Source: Leptospiraceae bacterium (GTDB lineage: Bacteria > Spirochaetota > Leptospiria > Leptospirales > Leptospiraceae). From it: DNA of 64,000 bases. Positions within the stretch are counted from its first letter, which is position 1. Each line of letters starts with the position of its first letter. This document shows, piece by piece, positions 43,865 through 52,718 of the stretch. The position numbers and the translations under genes were made by a program. The notes under the pieces are model-generated. The model ran no database searches. It was not told the DNA's origin and saw only the letters and a program-made list of their open reading frames with translations. Location of the stretch: NCBI GenBank assembly GCA_016711485.1, contig JADJSX010000008.1:372001-436000 (forward strand), written 5' to 3'.

Positions 43865-45653
43865 TTTTAAGTTCAGGTTGTTTTGTTTTATCTAAAATGA
43901 AATTTTCTATAACAAGATAATCCATATTTGTTCGCATAAAACATCTGTAGGCATCCTCTGGAGTGCATACTATTGGCTCACCTCGAACGTTAAATGAAGT
44001 ATTTACTACAACTCCAACTCCAGTGATTTTTTTGAATTCAGAAATTAAGTCATAATAGGCGGCATGGTCTTCACGACTAACGGTTTGAATACGTGCAGAA
44101 TAATCGACGTGAGTAATGGAAGGTAATTTAGATCTTGGAATATTTAATTTTTCAATTCCAAATAGTTTCTCTTGTTCAGGAGTCATTTTAATACGCATTG
44201 ATTCCTTGATTGGAGCTACTATCAGCATATACGGAGAATCTCCATCATGTTCGAAGTATTTAGAAACGTCTTCCCTCAATACAGAAGGTGCAAATGGTCG
44301 AAATGATTCTCTGAATTTAATTTTTAAATTCATGATTGATTGCATATTTTGTGATCTAGGATCTCCAATTATGGAACGAGCCCCAAGGGCACGAGGGCCA
44401 AATTCCATTCGTCCTTGAAACCATCCGACTACTTTTTCTTCAGATAAAACTTTGGCAGTTCGTTTTGCCACTTCTGGTTTGGAAACCTTTTCGTAAGGAA
44501 TAAAATTGGTTTTAAAATAGTTTTCAATATATTCTTCGCTGTATTCGGGACCTAAATAGGAAGCCTTTTGCATTTTGGCAAAGTTGGTTCCTTTTCTAGG
44601 TGCATTGTTTACATGATAATGAGTAATGAGGGCAGCGCCTAACGCAGATCCGGCATCTCCGCTAGCCGGTTGAATCCATATATCGTCAAATGGACCTTCT
44701 CTAAGGATTTTGCCATTAGCCACACAATTTAAAGCAACTCCACCCGAGAGACATAGATGTTTCATGCCTGTAGTTTTATGAATATGGTGTGCCATTTTTA
44801 AAACGACAATTTCAATCACTTCTTGGATAGAGCGAGCAAGATCCATTTCGCGCTGAGACAATTTAGTTTCTGGTTTGCGAGCAGGGGCTCCAAATAGAGT
44901 ATCGAATTTTTTATTTGTCATTCGATCTCCACCAATGTAGTCAAAATATTCCAAATTAATTTTATAGGATCCGTCTTCTTTTAGGTCTATGAGGTTATCT
45001 AGAATTAGCTGCACATACTTTGGTTCACCGTAAGGCGCAAGGCCCATTACTTTGTATTCACCTGAATTTACTTTGAATCCAGTGTAATACGTAATAGCCG
45101 AATAGAGTAATCCAAGGGAATGGGGAAATTTAATATCGTTTAAAATTTCGATTCGATTATCACGCCCTATACCATAACTAGTTGTAGTCCATTCTCCAAC
45201 ACCGTCTACAGTTAAAAATGCTGCATCTAAATAGGGGGAAGGAAAAAAAGCTGCTGCAGCATGGGATTCATGGTGTTCCGGAAATATAAGTTTGCCTTTA
45301 AATTCTTTTTTGCCGAGTTGTTTTTTGATTTCTTCCCCTGCAAAAAGTTTTTGGCTCATCCAGATAGGTACCGCTTTCATGAAGGTTGGTAGACCTCGTG
45401 GAGCTGCGCTCAGAGCGGATTCAATGATTCTTTCGAATTTTAAAAAAGGTTTATCGTAAAAAGCTACATAGTCTAAATCATTTACTTTTAAATTGGCAGT
45501 TTGTAGGCAATATTCAATCGAGTGGTTCGGAAAATTTGCATCGTGTCGCTTTCGTGTAAATCTTTCTTCTTGTGCAGCTGCTATTATTTCTCCATTTTTT
45601 AGAATGGCGGCAGCGCTATCATGGTAAAAACAAGAAATTCCCAAAATATTCAT
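43827..45653 (-). CDS. NodU/CmcH-family carbamoyltransferase
   Basis: The 608-residue enzyme has a Carbam_trans_N (TsaD-like) domain, with LGISCFYHDSAAAILKNG and HHESHAAAAFF, and a C-terminal domain with the block WFQGRMEFGPRALGARSI. These enzymes transfer a carbamoyl group from carbamoyl phosphate to a hydroxyl of a sugar, lipid or metabolite. Partners SxtJ and DUF5989 follow immediately. No sugar-pathway or nodulation-type genes are nearby, so the acceptor is unknown, perhaps a lipopolysaccharide or lipid sugar. The start has no clear ribosome site. It lies 44 nt after the chemoreceptor gene on the same strand. Confidence 0.88.
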   Translation of the reverse strand: MNILGISCFYHDSAAAILKNGEIIAAAQEERFTRKRHDANFPNHSIEYCLQTANLKVNDLDYVAFYDKPFLKFERIIESALSAAPRGLPTFMKAVPIWMSQKLFAGEEIKKQLGKKEFKGKLIFPEHHESHAAAAFFPSPYLDAAFLTVDGVGEWTTTSYGIGRDNRIEILNDIKFPHSLGLLYSAITYYTGFKVNSGEYKVMGLAPYGEPKYVQLILDNLIDLKEDGSYKINLEYFDYIGGDRMTNKKFDTLFGAPARKPETKLSQREMDLARSIQEVIEIVVLKMAHHIHKTTGMKHLCLSGGVALNCVANGKILREGPFDDIWIQPASGDAGSALGAALITHYHVNNAPRKGTNFAKMQKASYLGPEYSEEYIENYFKTNFIPYEKVSKPEVAKRTAKVLSEEKVVGWFQGRMEFGPRALGARSIIGDPRSQNMQSIMNLKIKFRESFRPFAPSVLREDVSKYFEHDGDSPYMLIVAPIKESMRIKMTPEQEKLFGIEKLNIPRSKLPSITHVDYSARIQTVSREDHAAYYDLISEFKKITGVGVVVNTSFNVRGEPIVCTPEDAYRCFMRTNMDYLVIENFILDKTKQPELKNDNDWKNEFELD

Positions 45654-45697
45654 ACAGGCTTATTATTTTATTTGGATATTATTTGTAAATAGATAAA

Positions 45698-47251
45698 TTA
45701 AGACCTTACATTTTGGTTGAGTCTAACAGTAATATGATTTAATAATTCAGTGTTTTCTTGTAATACAGCTGATGTTTGTAAAATCTCACGGGAACGAGCA
45801 TGAATTGTTTGAATGTTTTTCAAAATTTCCCGACTAAATTCACCTTGTTCTTGAGATGTAGATTTTAATTTACCGGACACATTTTGCATCTCACTTGAAT
45901 GAGATAAAACTTCTTTTATGAGAGACATTTCTTTTTTTACTTTCTCATCCATTTCAATTATCTCTGACACAATCAATCGAATACCTTGGACTATCTCATG
46001 AATGGAACTAACGACGGATTGAATTTTTGAGGCACCGTTCAAAGTTGCATTGCTCATTTCCTTTACTAGTTCGCCTATTTGAGACGCATTTCTGCCTGCA
46101 AGATCTGCAAGTTTACTTACTTCATCCGCAACTACAGCAAATCCTTTTCCTTGTTCTCCAGCTCTCGCCGCTTCAATCGCGGCATTCAGAGCCAGTAAAT
46201 TAGTTTGTTTTGCAATTCCGAAAATAACTGATACTATGTGAGAAACTTTATTGGAAATAGTTTTAATATTCTCCATTTCTATTACTGTACTATTGAGTTC
46301 TTTTTCTCCTAATTCTGCCTTTTTTAAGGCATCATAACCTTTATTGGAGATAACTTGATTTACCCGCTCTGCGTCTAATAGAGCTGAATTTAAATCTTGC
46401 ATAGAACTAGAATTTTTTTCAGAGATTTGTTCTTGATTAGTAGTTAACTTAAGTATATTGTTGGTTGTAGAATTTGAGTGATCTATGATCGAACTGATTT
46501 CATCCATGAGTTGAGATTGTTCGTGGTTTAATTTTCTGTTACTGGTAACTACTTCATGCATGTTATTAAACACCAAGTTTAATTCCTTGATAGCATGTTT
46601 TGTTTCGCCAATCATATTATATAAATTATCTGTTTGTTCGTTGGCTAAATTTTTTGATGCAATTTGTTCTTCAACGACGAGTCTAACGTATTTTGTACAG
46701 GTAGTTGTGGAAACAGCCATTGCAAGAACAAAAAGAGTATTTACAATTATAAAAGCAATGTCCAAATTGGCTCCTTGACCCTGAGTTGCCTTTACAATTT
46801 TCATAAATACAATGGCCAAAACTAAAAAAAGAAATGTAGTGAATAATCCTGTGACTAAAGTAAAACGAGGGGAAAAACGTAAACTTGCCCCAGAAATTAA
46901 TAAAAAGTAAACGCCAAATAGAGTTAAACTCCTAACTCCTCTTGCGATTTCGTCCTTTGTGTCAAATCGTAAGTATCCGAGAATCACAATTGCAAATCCA
47001 ATTAATTCAAATAAAATACAAAAGTATTTTAAGGATGGATTGTATTTTTCTTTTGACAGAGTATACAAAGAAACAAACACGGAAATGCAATAGACTAACA
47101 TTCCTACTACATAATTGGATAGAATTATATATACTTCATTTTTTACTATAATGCCAATGACTATGCCTAGAGAGAAAACTGTAATTAAAAATAGGCGTAA
47201 ATAAATGGAGGCTTTTTCTCCTTTACGTTCTAAAATATATTTTTCGTTCAT
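45698..47251 (-). CDS. Methyl-accepting chemotaxis protein
   Basis: The 517-residue protein has about six N-terminal membrane helices (residues 15-180) with little periplasmic sensory domain, then a coiled-coil cytoplasmic domain. The hairpin tip is [20 protein letters not shown], the highly conserved signal-transducing region that contacts CheA/CheW. The sensor is in the membrane helices rather than a large external domain, suggesting it senses a membrane or redox cue. It starts 6 nt after the DUF1566 gene, so both are likely co-transcribed. Confidence 0.87.
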   Translation of the reverse strand: MNEKYILERKGEKASIYLRLFLITVFSLGIVIGIIVKNEVYIILSNYVVGMLVYCISVFVSLYTLSKEKYNPSLKYFCILFELIGFAIVILGYLRFDTKDEIARGVRSLTLFGVYFLLISGASLRFSPRFTLVTGLFTTFLFLVLAIVFMKIVKATQGQGANLDIAFIIVNTLFVLAMAVSTTTCTKYVRLVVEEQIASKNLANEQTDNLYNMIGETKHAIKELNLVFNNMHEVVTSNRKLNHEQSQLMDEISSIIDHSNSTTNNILKLTTNQEQISEKNSSSMQDLNSALLDAERVNQVISNKGYDALKKAELGEKELNSTVIEMENIKTISNKVSHIVSVIFGIAKQTNLLALNAAIEAARAGEQGKGFAVVADEVSKLADLAGRNASQIGELVKEMSNATLNGASKIQSVVSSIHEIVQGIRLIVSEIIEMDEKVKKEMSLIKEVLSHSSEMQNVSGKLKSTSQEQGEFSREILKNIQTIHARSREILQTSAVLQENTELLNHITVRLNQNVRS

Positions 47252-47257
47252 TGTAAT

Positions 47258-48154
47258 TTATCTCTTTACGCAGCGTACGCGTACATCAATATCCTTGTGA
47301 TAATAATTTCCATAACCATCATTGATATCAATGTAATAGGCGTAATCCGCATCTTTTTGATTTGATAGAGAAGTCCAGAATACACAACAGGGTTCTCTCA
47401 AAATATGATTTTTTAAATGAGCCATGTCGCGGAGTTCTTCTGGAGTGGGAAGTCTCATACCTTTCTGTTCGCATGTATCGACTGCCTCTTCCCATTTCAT
47501 TAGTCCCTCAAATTTTCCCCATTCTACAGTCCCTATTGCAATTAATTTTGTATCTGCAAAATTAACGGGATCAATCTTTTGTTTAAGTTGTTTTTTCTGA
47601 GTAACAATCATTGCCTCGCCGGTTTTGATTTTGTAGTGTGGGTTCAGAATTTTTATGGCTGCTTCTTTTGTATAAAAATCAAAATCTTTTTCGAGAAAAG
47701 AAATGTCAACTATGGACTTTGTAAAAAAATCTCCTGTTTTCATATCCTTTTTTAGATTATTGAGGAGAATTTTGATTTGCCCCTGATCTTCGAAAATTTT
47801 CCCGTGAATAATCTCATCAGCATCTCTCGCTTCTGCGATTTCGGAGAGAATTTCTTTCGTGTCCTTTCCTTGTTTTTGAAAAATTTCTGCTTGTTTAACG
47901 AGTAAATCTAAGTCGGATTGACAAACAATATTGTAACTATCTCCAAATATTTCTAACATATAGGCTTTTAGTTTTAATATAAAACCTTCTCGGATAGTCT
48001 CGGAAACATCGGAGGCGATATAAAGGTGAGGAATATAAATTTTCTTTTTTGCTGTATCGGGTAAAGGAAATAAAATATTCGTGTTTAGATTAAGGCAAAT
48101 AAATAGAATGAAAATCGATTTTGGAACTACCTGAAAGCTGTTTAGCTGGAACAT
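47258..48154 (-). CDS. DUF1566-domain secreted protein
   Basis: The 298-residue protein starts with a signal-like hydrophobic segment (about residues 11-30). A middle region (about 35-190) resembles the TolB-amino-terminal-like fold used to bind accessory components. A C-terminal DUF1566 (Lcl-type) domain has the marks WEEAVDTCEQKGMRLPTPEE, FWTSLS and VRVRCVKR. The family is common in Leptospira but its function is unknown. The gene lies just upstream of the chemoreceptor, at the start of the minus-strand run. Confidence 0.7.
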   Translation of the reverse strand: MFQLNSFQVVPKSIFILFICLNLNTNILFPLPDTAKKKIYIPHLYIASDVSETIREGFILKLKAYMLEIFGDSYNIVCQSDLDLLVKQAEIFQKQGKDTKEILSEIAEARDADEIIHGKIFEDQGQIKILLNNLKKDMKTGDFFTKSIVDISFLEKDFDFYTKEAAIKILNPHYKIKTGEAMIVTQKKQLKQKIDPVNFADTKLIAIGTVEWGKFEGLMKWEEAVDTCEQKGMRLPTPEELRDMAHLKNHILREPCCVFWTSLSNQKDADYAYYIDINDGYGNYYHKDIDVRVRCVKR

Positions 48155-49133
48155 GTTTACAGGTTAACACGTATGATTTAAATTTCAATCTTTATTCAAG
48201 TGAGTAATTGTTTTCCTGACTTGTAAATAACCTTAAATTACTTCAATTGTATCTAACCATCCGCTGAAAAGGAGTAAGTCCCGCCAAACATATTAGCACA
48301 AAAAGGGACGAGGATGCTTTTAAAATTAGTCAAATAGGTAGATAAAGATTTTATTTGGAATAGTGTTTGGTAGAGCTGAATGTATTTTTAGAATTCGAAA
48401 TATGCAATTCATTTTGTATTTATATTTAGTATAAAGGTTACTTAAAAGTAGCCTATCTTTTTTTTGATAAAAAAATGCCCAATCCAATAAATTCCATCAC
48501 ACTTAATAAGGCGGCTAATAGATAATGCTAATTCGTTTTTAAAAAGACCCTCTAGCTTTTTTAGGCAATTGGGGATATCGAACTTTTTTTAAAATGGGAA
48601 ATTACTTTTGGTGTAAGTTATATAAAAGCCAAAATTTTTGAAGTGTATTATGAGTTTTAGAATGTGGTTTTATGTTTTTACTGCCTAGAAGTCCGAAGAA
48701 TTTAGTAACTCACCTTACGCAAGGTGAGTCCAGCGTCCACTTGAGGTTTGCACCTAGCGGTGGGCTTTCCACCCATCGCTTGTTCGCTCTACTCCAGCCA
48801 AGCTATACCGCAGGCTATTGAATTTATTAATTCATTAACATTCTCTAATATTCTCAAAATCATCTTTGGCTCCTTAAATTATCAATTTTGCGTAAGGTCA
48901 GTTAGTAAATAGAATCTATAGAAATTTTCTAAAAATTAAAATCTGCCAGGATTTCAATAATGCAATCTTGTTGGAACGATAGAATAAGCAATTCCAAGTC
49001 TACGCGATAGTCGAAAGAAGGAATAAAAACCTACGAAGGATAAACGACAAATACAAAATAACCTCGGAACACAATTAGTAGGAGAAAATCTTTTTATTCT
49101 TGAAAGATGTTAGTCGGTTAAAATTCTAGTCTG
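48155..49133. other. Large intergenic region with repeat elements
   Basis: Nearly 980 bases separate divergent genes. A full family I element occupies 48700-48909 in inverse orientation. A degenerate family III pair (GGCAATTGGGGATATC near 48563, AATTACTTTTGGTGTAAG near 48600) precedes it. No tRNA, CDS or terminator was recognised in the rest. Confidence 0.5.
48700..48909 (-). repeat. MITE-like element, family I copy 3 (inverted)
   Basis: Inverted ends TTTAGTAACTCACCTTACGC and the complement of TTTACTAACTGACCTTACGC are the best preserved of the family. The inner part on the minus strand matches copy 2, including GGTGCAAACCTC and GCTGGACTCACCTTG. No transposase. The flanks do not show a convincing target-site duplication. 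Confidence 0.75.
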
Positions 49134-50324
49134 ATGAAAGAATCCATTTTGAAAATAAAGTTATTTTTTATATTTAGCCTTTTAGTAAGTTCGTGCAATT
49201 TATTCCAATCTAAAACTGAAGTAGAAATCGAAATTCTTCCAGAGACAATGCCTGAAGTTAACACTGCAATAGGAGGAGAAAAATGGGAAGAGGTCGCTAG
49301 TATAATCAAACCTGAGCCAAATTATAAATTAATTGCGAATTCAGAAAAAGTAGACTTTTTCATAGAACCAAAGTTTGGTACTGCAGATCCTTTTCAAGAT
49401 AAACTTGCATTTGTAAAATTCCAGGATAAAAAAAAGACTAAAGAAGGTTACATTGATTTATCAGGGGATTTAGTGATTCCGACTAATTATGATTATCCCA
49501 ATTATTCTTTCCGATATGGGATTGCAAAGGTTGTAAAAGATAATAAAACGGGATACATTGGAAAAAATGGGAAAATAATAATTCCTTTGCAATTTCAAGA
49601 TGCAGGAGAGTTTTTTGATACAACTACTTGGTTTAAGGCTAATGGCAAATTCGGATTTATAAATTTACAGGGAAACGTAATTATTTCTGCTAAATTCGAT
49701 TTAGTAGAGTCCTTTCAAGAAGGACTTTCTTGCGTTAGGCAAAAAGGTAAGTTCGGATATATAAATGAAAAAGGGGAAAAGGTAATTGATTTCCAATTTC
49801 AAGAAGCAAGTTCATTTAAGGAAGGTTTGGCTTCGGTAAAACAAAATGGAAAGTATTTTTTTATTAACAAATATGGAACTCGAGCTATTAAATTTAATTT
49901 TGATTTTGCAAACAACTTTTATGAAGGATTGGCTCGCGTGAGAATAGGGGATAAGTATGGTTATATTAATAAACGAGGGGATTTTGTTGTAAAACCAAAC
50001 TTAGATCAAATGTTCCATGACGCATTTCATTTTCGAGAAGGTAGAGCTGTATTCGCAAAAGGGGATAAGTATGGTTATCTAGACCGATCTGGAAAAACGA
50101 TTATACCGGCAAAATTTGATTTTGCAGATTCTTTTTCTGAAGACTTGGCCGTTGTTGCTGTCGGCAAAAAAGTAGGATATATCAACCGTTATGGGGAATA
50201 TGTCGTTAAACCACAATTTGATAATGGAGAAAATTTTTCAGAAGGGCTCGCTGCTGTTAAAAAAGGGGACTTGTACGGGTTTATTCGAAAAGATGATATT
50301 GCTAAAGAAATTGAGGTTAAATAG
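49134..50324 (+). CDS. WG-repeat lipoprotein
   Basis: The 396-residue protein has a lipoprotein signal with lipobox LVSSC (about residues 17-21). Nine or so WG-type repeats of about 33 residues follow, each with a ...GKFGFINLxGxxVI... turn and a ...F..GLA.V..... strand pair (for example KYGYINKRGDFVV). WG repeats form small beta units, often on surface lipoproteins that bind partners. No clear ribosome site precedes the ATG. A neighbouring repeat element lies 225 nt upstream. Role unknown. Confidence 0.82.
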   Translation: MKESILKIKLFFIFSLLVSSCNLFQSKTEVEIEILPETMPEVNTAIGGEKWEEVASIIKPEPNYKLIANSEKVDFFIEPKFGTADPFQDKLAFVKFQDKKKTKEGYIDLSGDLVIPTNYDYPNYSFRYGIAKVVKDNKTGYIGKNGKIIIPLQFQDAGEFFDTTTWFKANGKFGFINLQGNVIISAKFDLVESFQEGLSCVRQKGKFGYINEKGEKVIDFQFQEASSFKEGLASVKQNGKYFFINKYGTRAIKFNFDFANNFYEGLARVRIGDKYGYINKRGDFVVKPNLDQMFHDAFHFREGRAVFAKGDKYGYLDRSGKTIIPAKFDFADSFSEDLAVVAVGKKVGYINRYGEYVVKPQFDNGENFSEGLAAVKKGDLYGFIRKDDIAKEIEVK

Positions 50325-50749
50325 TTTTAGTTTTGTTATAATTATTCATTCGCAGTATTTTTACAAAGAGACAATATTCTTTTATTATTTTTTATTGTAT
50401 CTTTTCGATCTATTCTCAAGTTGTTTAGGTCAATGGACTTTCTATTCTAAAAAAATATAGATAAAAAAATAATAAAATCCTCCACATTTTGTAAGTTTTT
50501 AAACCTAATATACCATATACCAAATGTAATCTCCATTTTAAAAAAGTTGGGTATTCCCAATTACAAAATTTAGAGACTTTTGGAGTTTGATTTTTATGAA
50601 TAGAATAACTTCTTCTCAGACAGGCTCGCTGAATCTTTTAAAACAAATTGATATTTTTTCGGTAATTGCCTAATATGTAAAAAAAAATTTAGCTTATTGC
50701 GCACATTTTTGTTTTTTTCGACCTAGTATATAAGTGAGGTAAAACTTAA
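50325..50749. other. Intergenic region, no gene seen
   Basis: AT-rich stretch with one short family III-like piece (ATATACCAAATGTAATCTCC near 50515 and TATTCCCAATTAC near 50551). No credible coding frame or terminator was found. Confidence 0.35.
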
Positions 50750-51343
50750 ATGACCTATGAAGAATTTCTAAAAGAGAATCTGGAATCATTAAAAGAACAT
50801 TTCTGGGGTATCGAGGCTAAAGGATACAAAAACGGAGTAACCGTTTCTACGAATAAAAAGTATTATCCGCGCGAAAAAAATCCTTTCATAGAGATTAATT
50901 CAACCCTCTTAATTCCAGAAAAATACTATCTCCAATTTCGTCAGAATATTGTACGTCATGGCGGTGTTCGAGCGTATGTCGCATACCTTCTATTAAAATA
51001 CAAAATCCATATCGCGAACGGACTTATTCCCACTTACTGCAATCATACTACTAAATACCAAGAGAAAAACCAAAACCTCATCAAAGTCGCGTTCCGTCCG
51101 AATTTGGACGACTGGGCTGAGTTAAAGTTGTACCGGGTTTGTTTTGGGATATCCATTTCTGCCTTAATCGTATATTTACTCATTGCCGACTCTGTAGATT
51201 TCGCAGAAAGAGTCTCCTACTACTTGGGGGCTGTAGGAATTCCACAGTCCCCGCATTTGGATTTGTGGGCTAAGGTGTATCTATCGCGTAAAAATTTTCA
51301 CTATACGACCGTTTTCCAATATCGAAGAAGCCAGTATGGGTAA
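50750..51343 (+). CDS. DUF1564-like protein
   Basis: The 197-residue protein has the pattern ...VAFRPNLDDWAELKLYRVCFGISISALIVYLLIADS..., which resembles the DUF1564 core in Leptospira (a conserved W-ELK motif and a following hydrophobic stretch). The family has no known function and may be a helix-turn-helix or toxin-like protein. The gene is followed by a convergent nuclease-like gene 13 nt away. Codons are less AT-biased than in neighbouring genes, consistent with transfer or a mobile origin. Family assignment is from memory. Confidence 0.55.
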   Translation: MTYEEFLKENLESLKEHFWGIEAKGYKNGVTVSTNKKYYPREKNPFIEINSTLLIPEKYYLQFRQNIVRHGGVRAYVAYLLLKYKIHIANGLIPTYCNHTTKYQEKNQNLIKVAFRPNLDDWAELKLYRVCFGISISALIVYLLIADSVDFAERVSYYLGAVGIPQSPHLDLWAKVYLSRKNFHYTTVFQYRRSQYG

Positions 51344-51356
51344 AAAATTTTCGAAA

Positions 51357-51803
51357 TTAAACCTCTTCAGCGGTGTGCAAAATTTCTGGTAGTTTCTTTT
51401 TATAAATTTTTTCATTTTTAATGTCAACGAAGTATACACGTATTTCAGGGAATGCAATACAAAGTCTAACCCAAGCATTTTTCATGGTTTCGATTCGTTT
51501 TTTCATATCTTGGAGATATTGGATTGGCATAGCGATTACGATATATTCAGAATCTGGGTGCTCAAGTTGAGTGAATGCGCGAAAAAATACTTCATAAAAA
51601 TCACGAGTAGCCGCTTTGGGAGAGGATTTAAAGCCAATTACTTCTATATAGAGAGTGATATTATCTTTTTCTGCGATAATGTCAGGCATAACATCAATTT
51701 GTTTTTTATGGAAGTTCATTTTGAAACCTTGGTTGTCCAATTTCTTTCGGACAAGTTCTTCTACAAATTTCCTTTTGATTGATTTTTCTTTTTTCTTTTC
51801 CAT
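51357..51803 (-). CDS. Small protein with a PD-(D/E)xK-like core, unknown
   Basis: The 148-residue protein has a possible nuclease core: PDIIAEKDNITLYIEVIGFK (residues 40-59) gives PD...E(x)n with a following Lys. The usual ExK triad is replaced by EVIGFK, so the assignment is tentative. The C-terminal half is predicted alpha/beta with no other motif. GAGG before the ATG supports the start. The gene converges with the DUF1564-like gene; no modification methylase is nearby, so a restriction role is not supported. Confidence 0.35.
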   Translation of the reverse strand: MEKKKEKSIKRKFVEELVRKKLDNQGFKMNFHKKQIDVMPDIIAEKDNITLYIEVIGFKSSPKAATRDFYEVFFRAFTQLEHPDSEYIVIAMPIQYLQDMKKRIETMKNAWVRLCIAFPEIRVYFVDIKNEKIYKKKLPEILHTAEEV

Positions 51804-51859
51804 ACCAGAGCCTCGAGTATAAGATCTTAGATTTTCTAATAATTTACAAGAATTTTATT

Positions 51860-52522
51860 TTAAGTTAGCTTAGTTAATTTCAGGTATTTTTCCCTGTCTC
51901 CCACATCGATTGTGTTTCCAGTAAAATAAATACCTTCTAAACAATCGTTCTTGGATAATGCTCTATAAATTTCAGCCAAATCCGAAAAAGAGTTTTCTGG
52001 AATCCCTTGTAAAATCGACGCACGTAAGAGAGCCATTCCAATATAAAAAAACTCACCTTCTCTGAAATAGACCTTTCCATTTTGTAAGTCCAAAGTTGTG
52101 TAATCTGTTTTTAGTTCGGGGCGCGAAAGAAAAAGTAAACAATCTCCAGAGTAAGAATGAATTATAGTTTTTAAGTTTTCTGAATTGGATTCAAGTTGAA
52201 CGTCTGGGTTTAAGGTAAGAAAAATTTCTTCTGGTGGAATGATTTTTTTTATACCCGTTTTAATTCCTCCACCGGTTCCTAAAATTTCGGGCTCATAAGA
52301 AATATGAATTTTGTAGTCAGTATATTTTTTTAAGTGTTCAAGAATTTTATCTGCATGATAATGAGTATTCACTATAAACTCAGTAATACCAAACTCTGTC
52401 GCAAATTGGATGGAGTGGTCTAATAGTGTTTTGCCTTTATATGGCAATAGCGGCTTCGGAAGATTTGTCGTTAAATCTCCCATACGTTTTCCAAAACCTG
52501 CGGCTAATAAAAAACATTTCAT
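51860..52522 (-). CDS. MurU-like sugar-1-phosphate nucleotidyltransferase
   Basis: The 220-residue protein has the NTP_transferase fold: LLAAGFGKRMGDLT followed by PKPLLP gives the nucleotide-binding Gly-rich loop and Lys. GTGGGIKTGI is the MurU-like uridylyltransferase feature, and LNPDVQLES is close to the metal-binding Asp. It would activate a sugar 1-phosphate with UTP or dTTP; MurU (N-acetylmuramate 1-phosphate uridylyltransferase) of peptidoglycan recycling is the nearest family by motif. Its partner kinase AmgK is not in this window. It starts 196 nt after the end of pheT and may be transcribed with it. Confidence 0.65.
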   Translation of the reverse strand: MKCFLLAAGFGKRMGDLTTNLPKPLLPYKGKTLLDHSIQFATEFGITEFIVNTHYHADKILEHLKKYTDYKIHISYEPEILGTGGGIKTGIKKIIPPEEIFLTLNPDVQLESNSENLKTIIHSYSGDCLLFLSRPELKTDYTTLDLQNGKVYFREGEFFYIGMALLRASILQGIPENSFSDLAEIYRALSKNDCLEGIYFTGNTIDVGDREKYLKLTKLT

Positions 52523-52718
52523 GGATTTTAAAAATTACCATGCGAAGGCGCTGGGAGTGAAGTGTAGAGTGGACTGAACTTTGATGAACAACGGTTTTCA
52601 AAAAAAAATATTCTAGAAAAATTCATATATGTCAAAGAACAGTTTACTACGCCAATCTCGTTAGTAAAGAAGGGAGCTTTATATCCGTATTCATATGTAT
52701 TCATTCGTGTTATAATAT

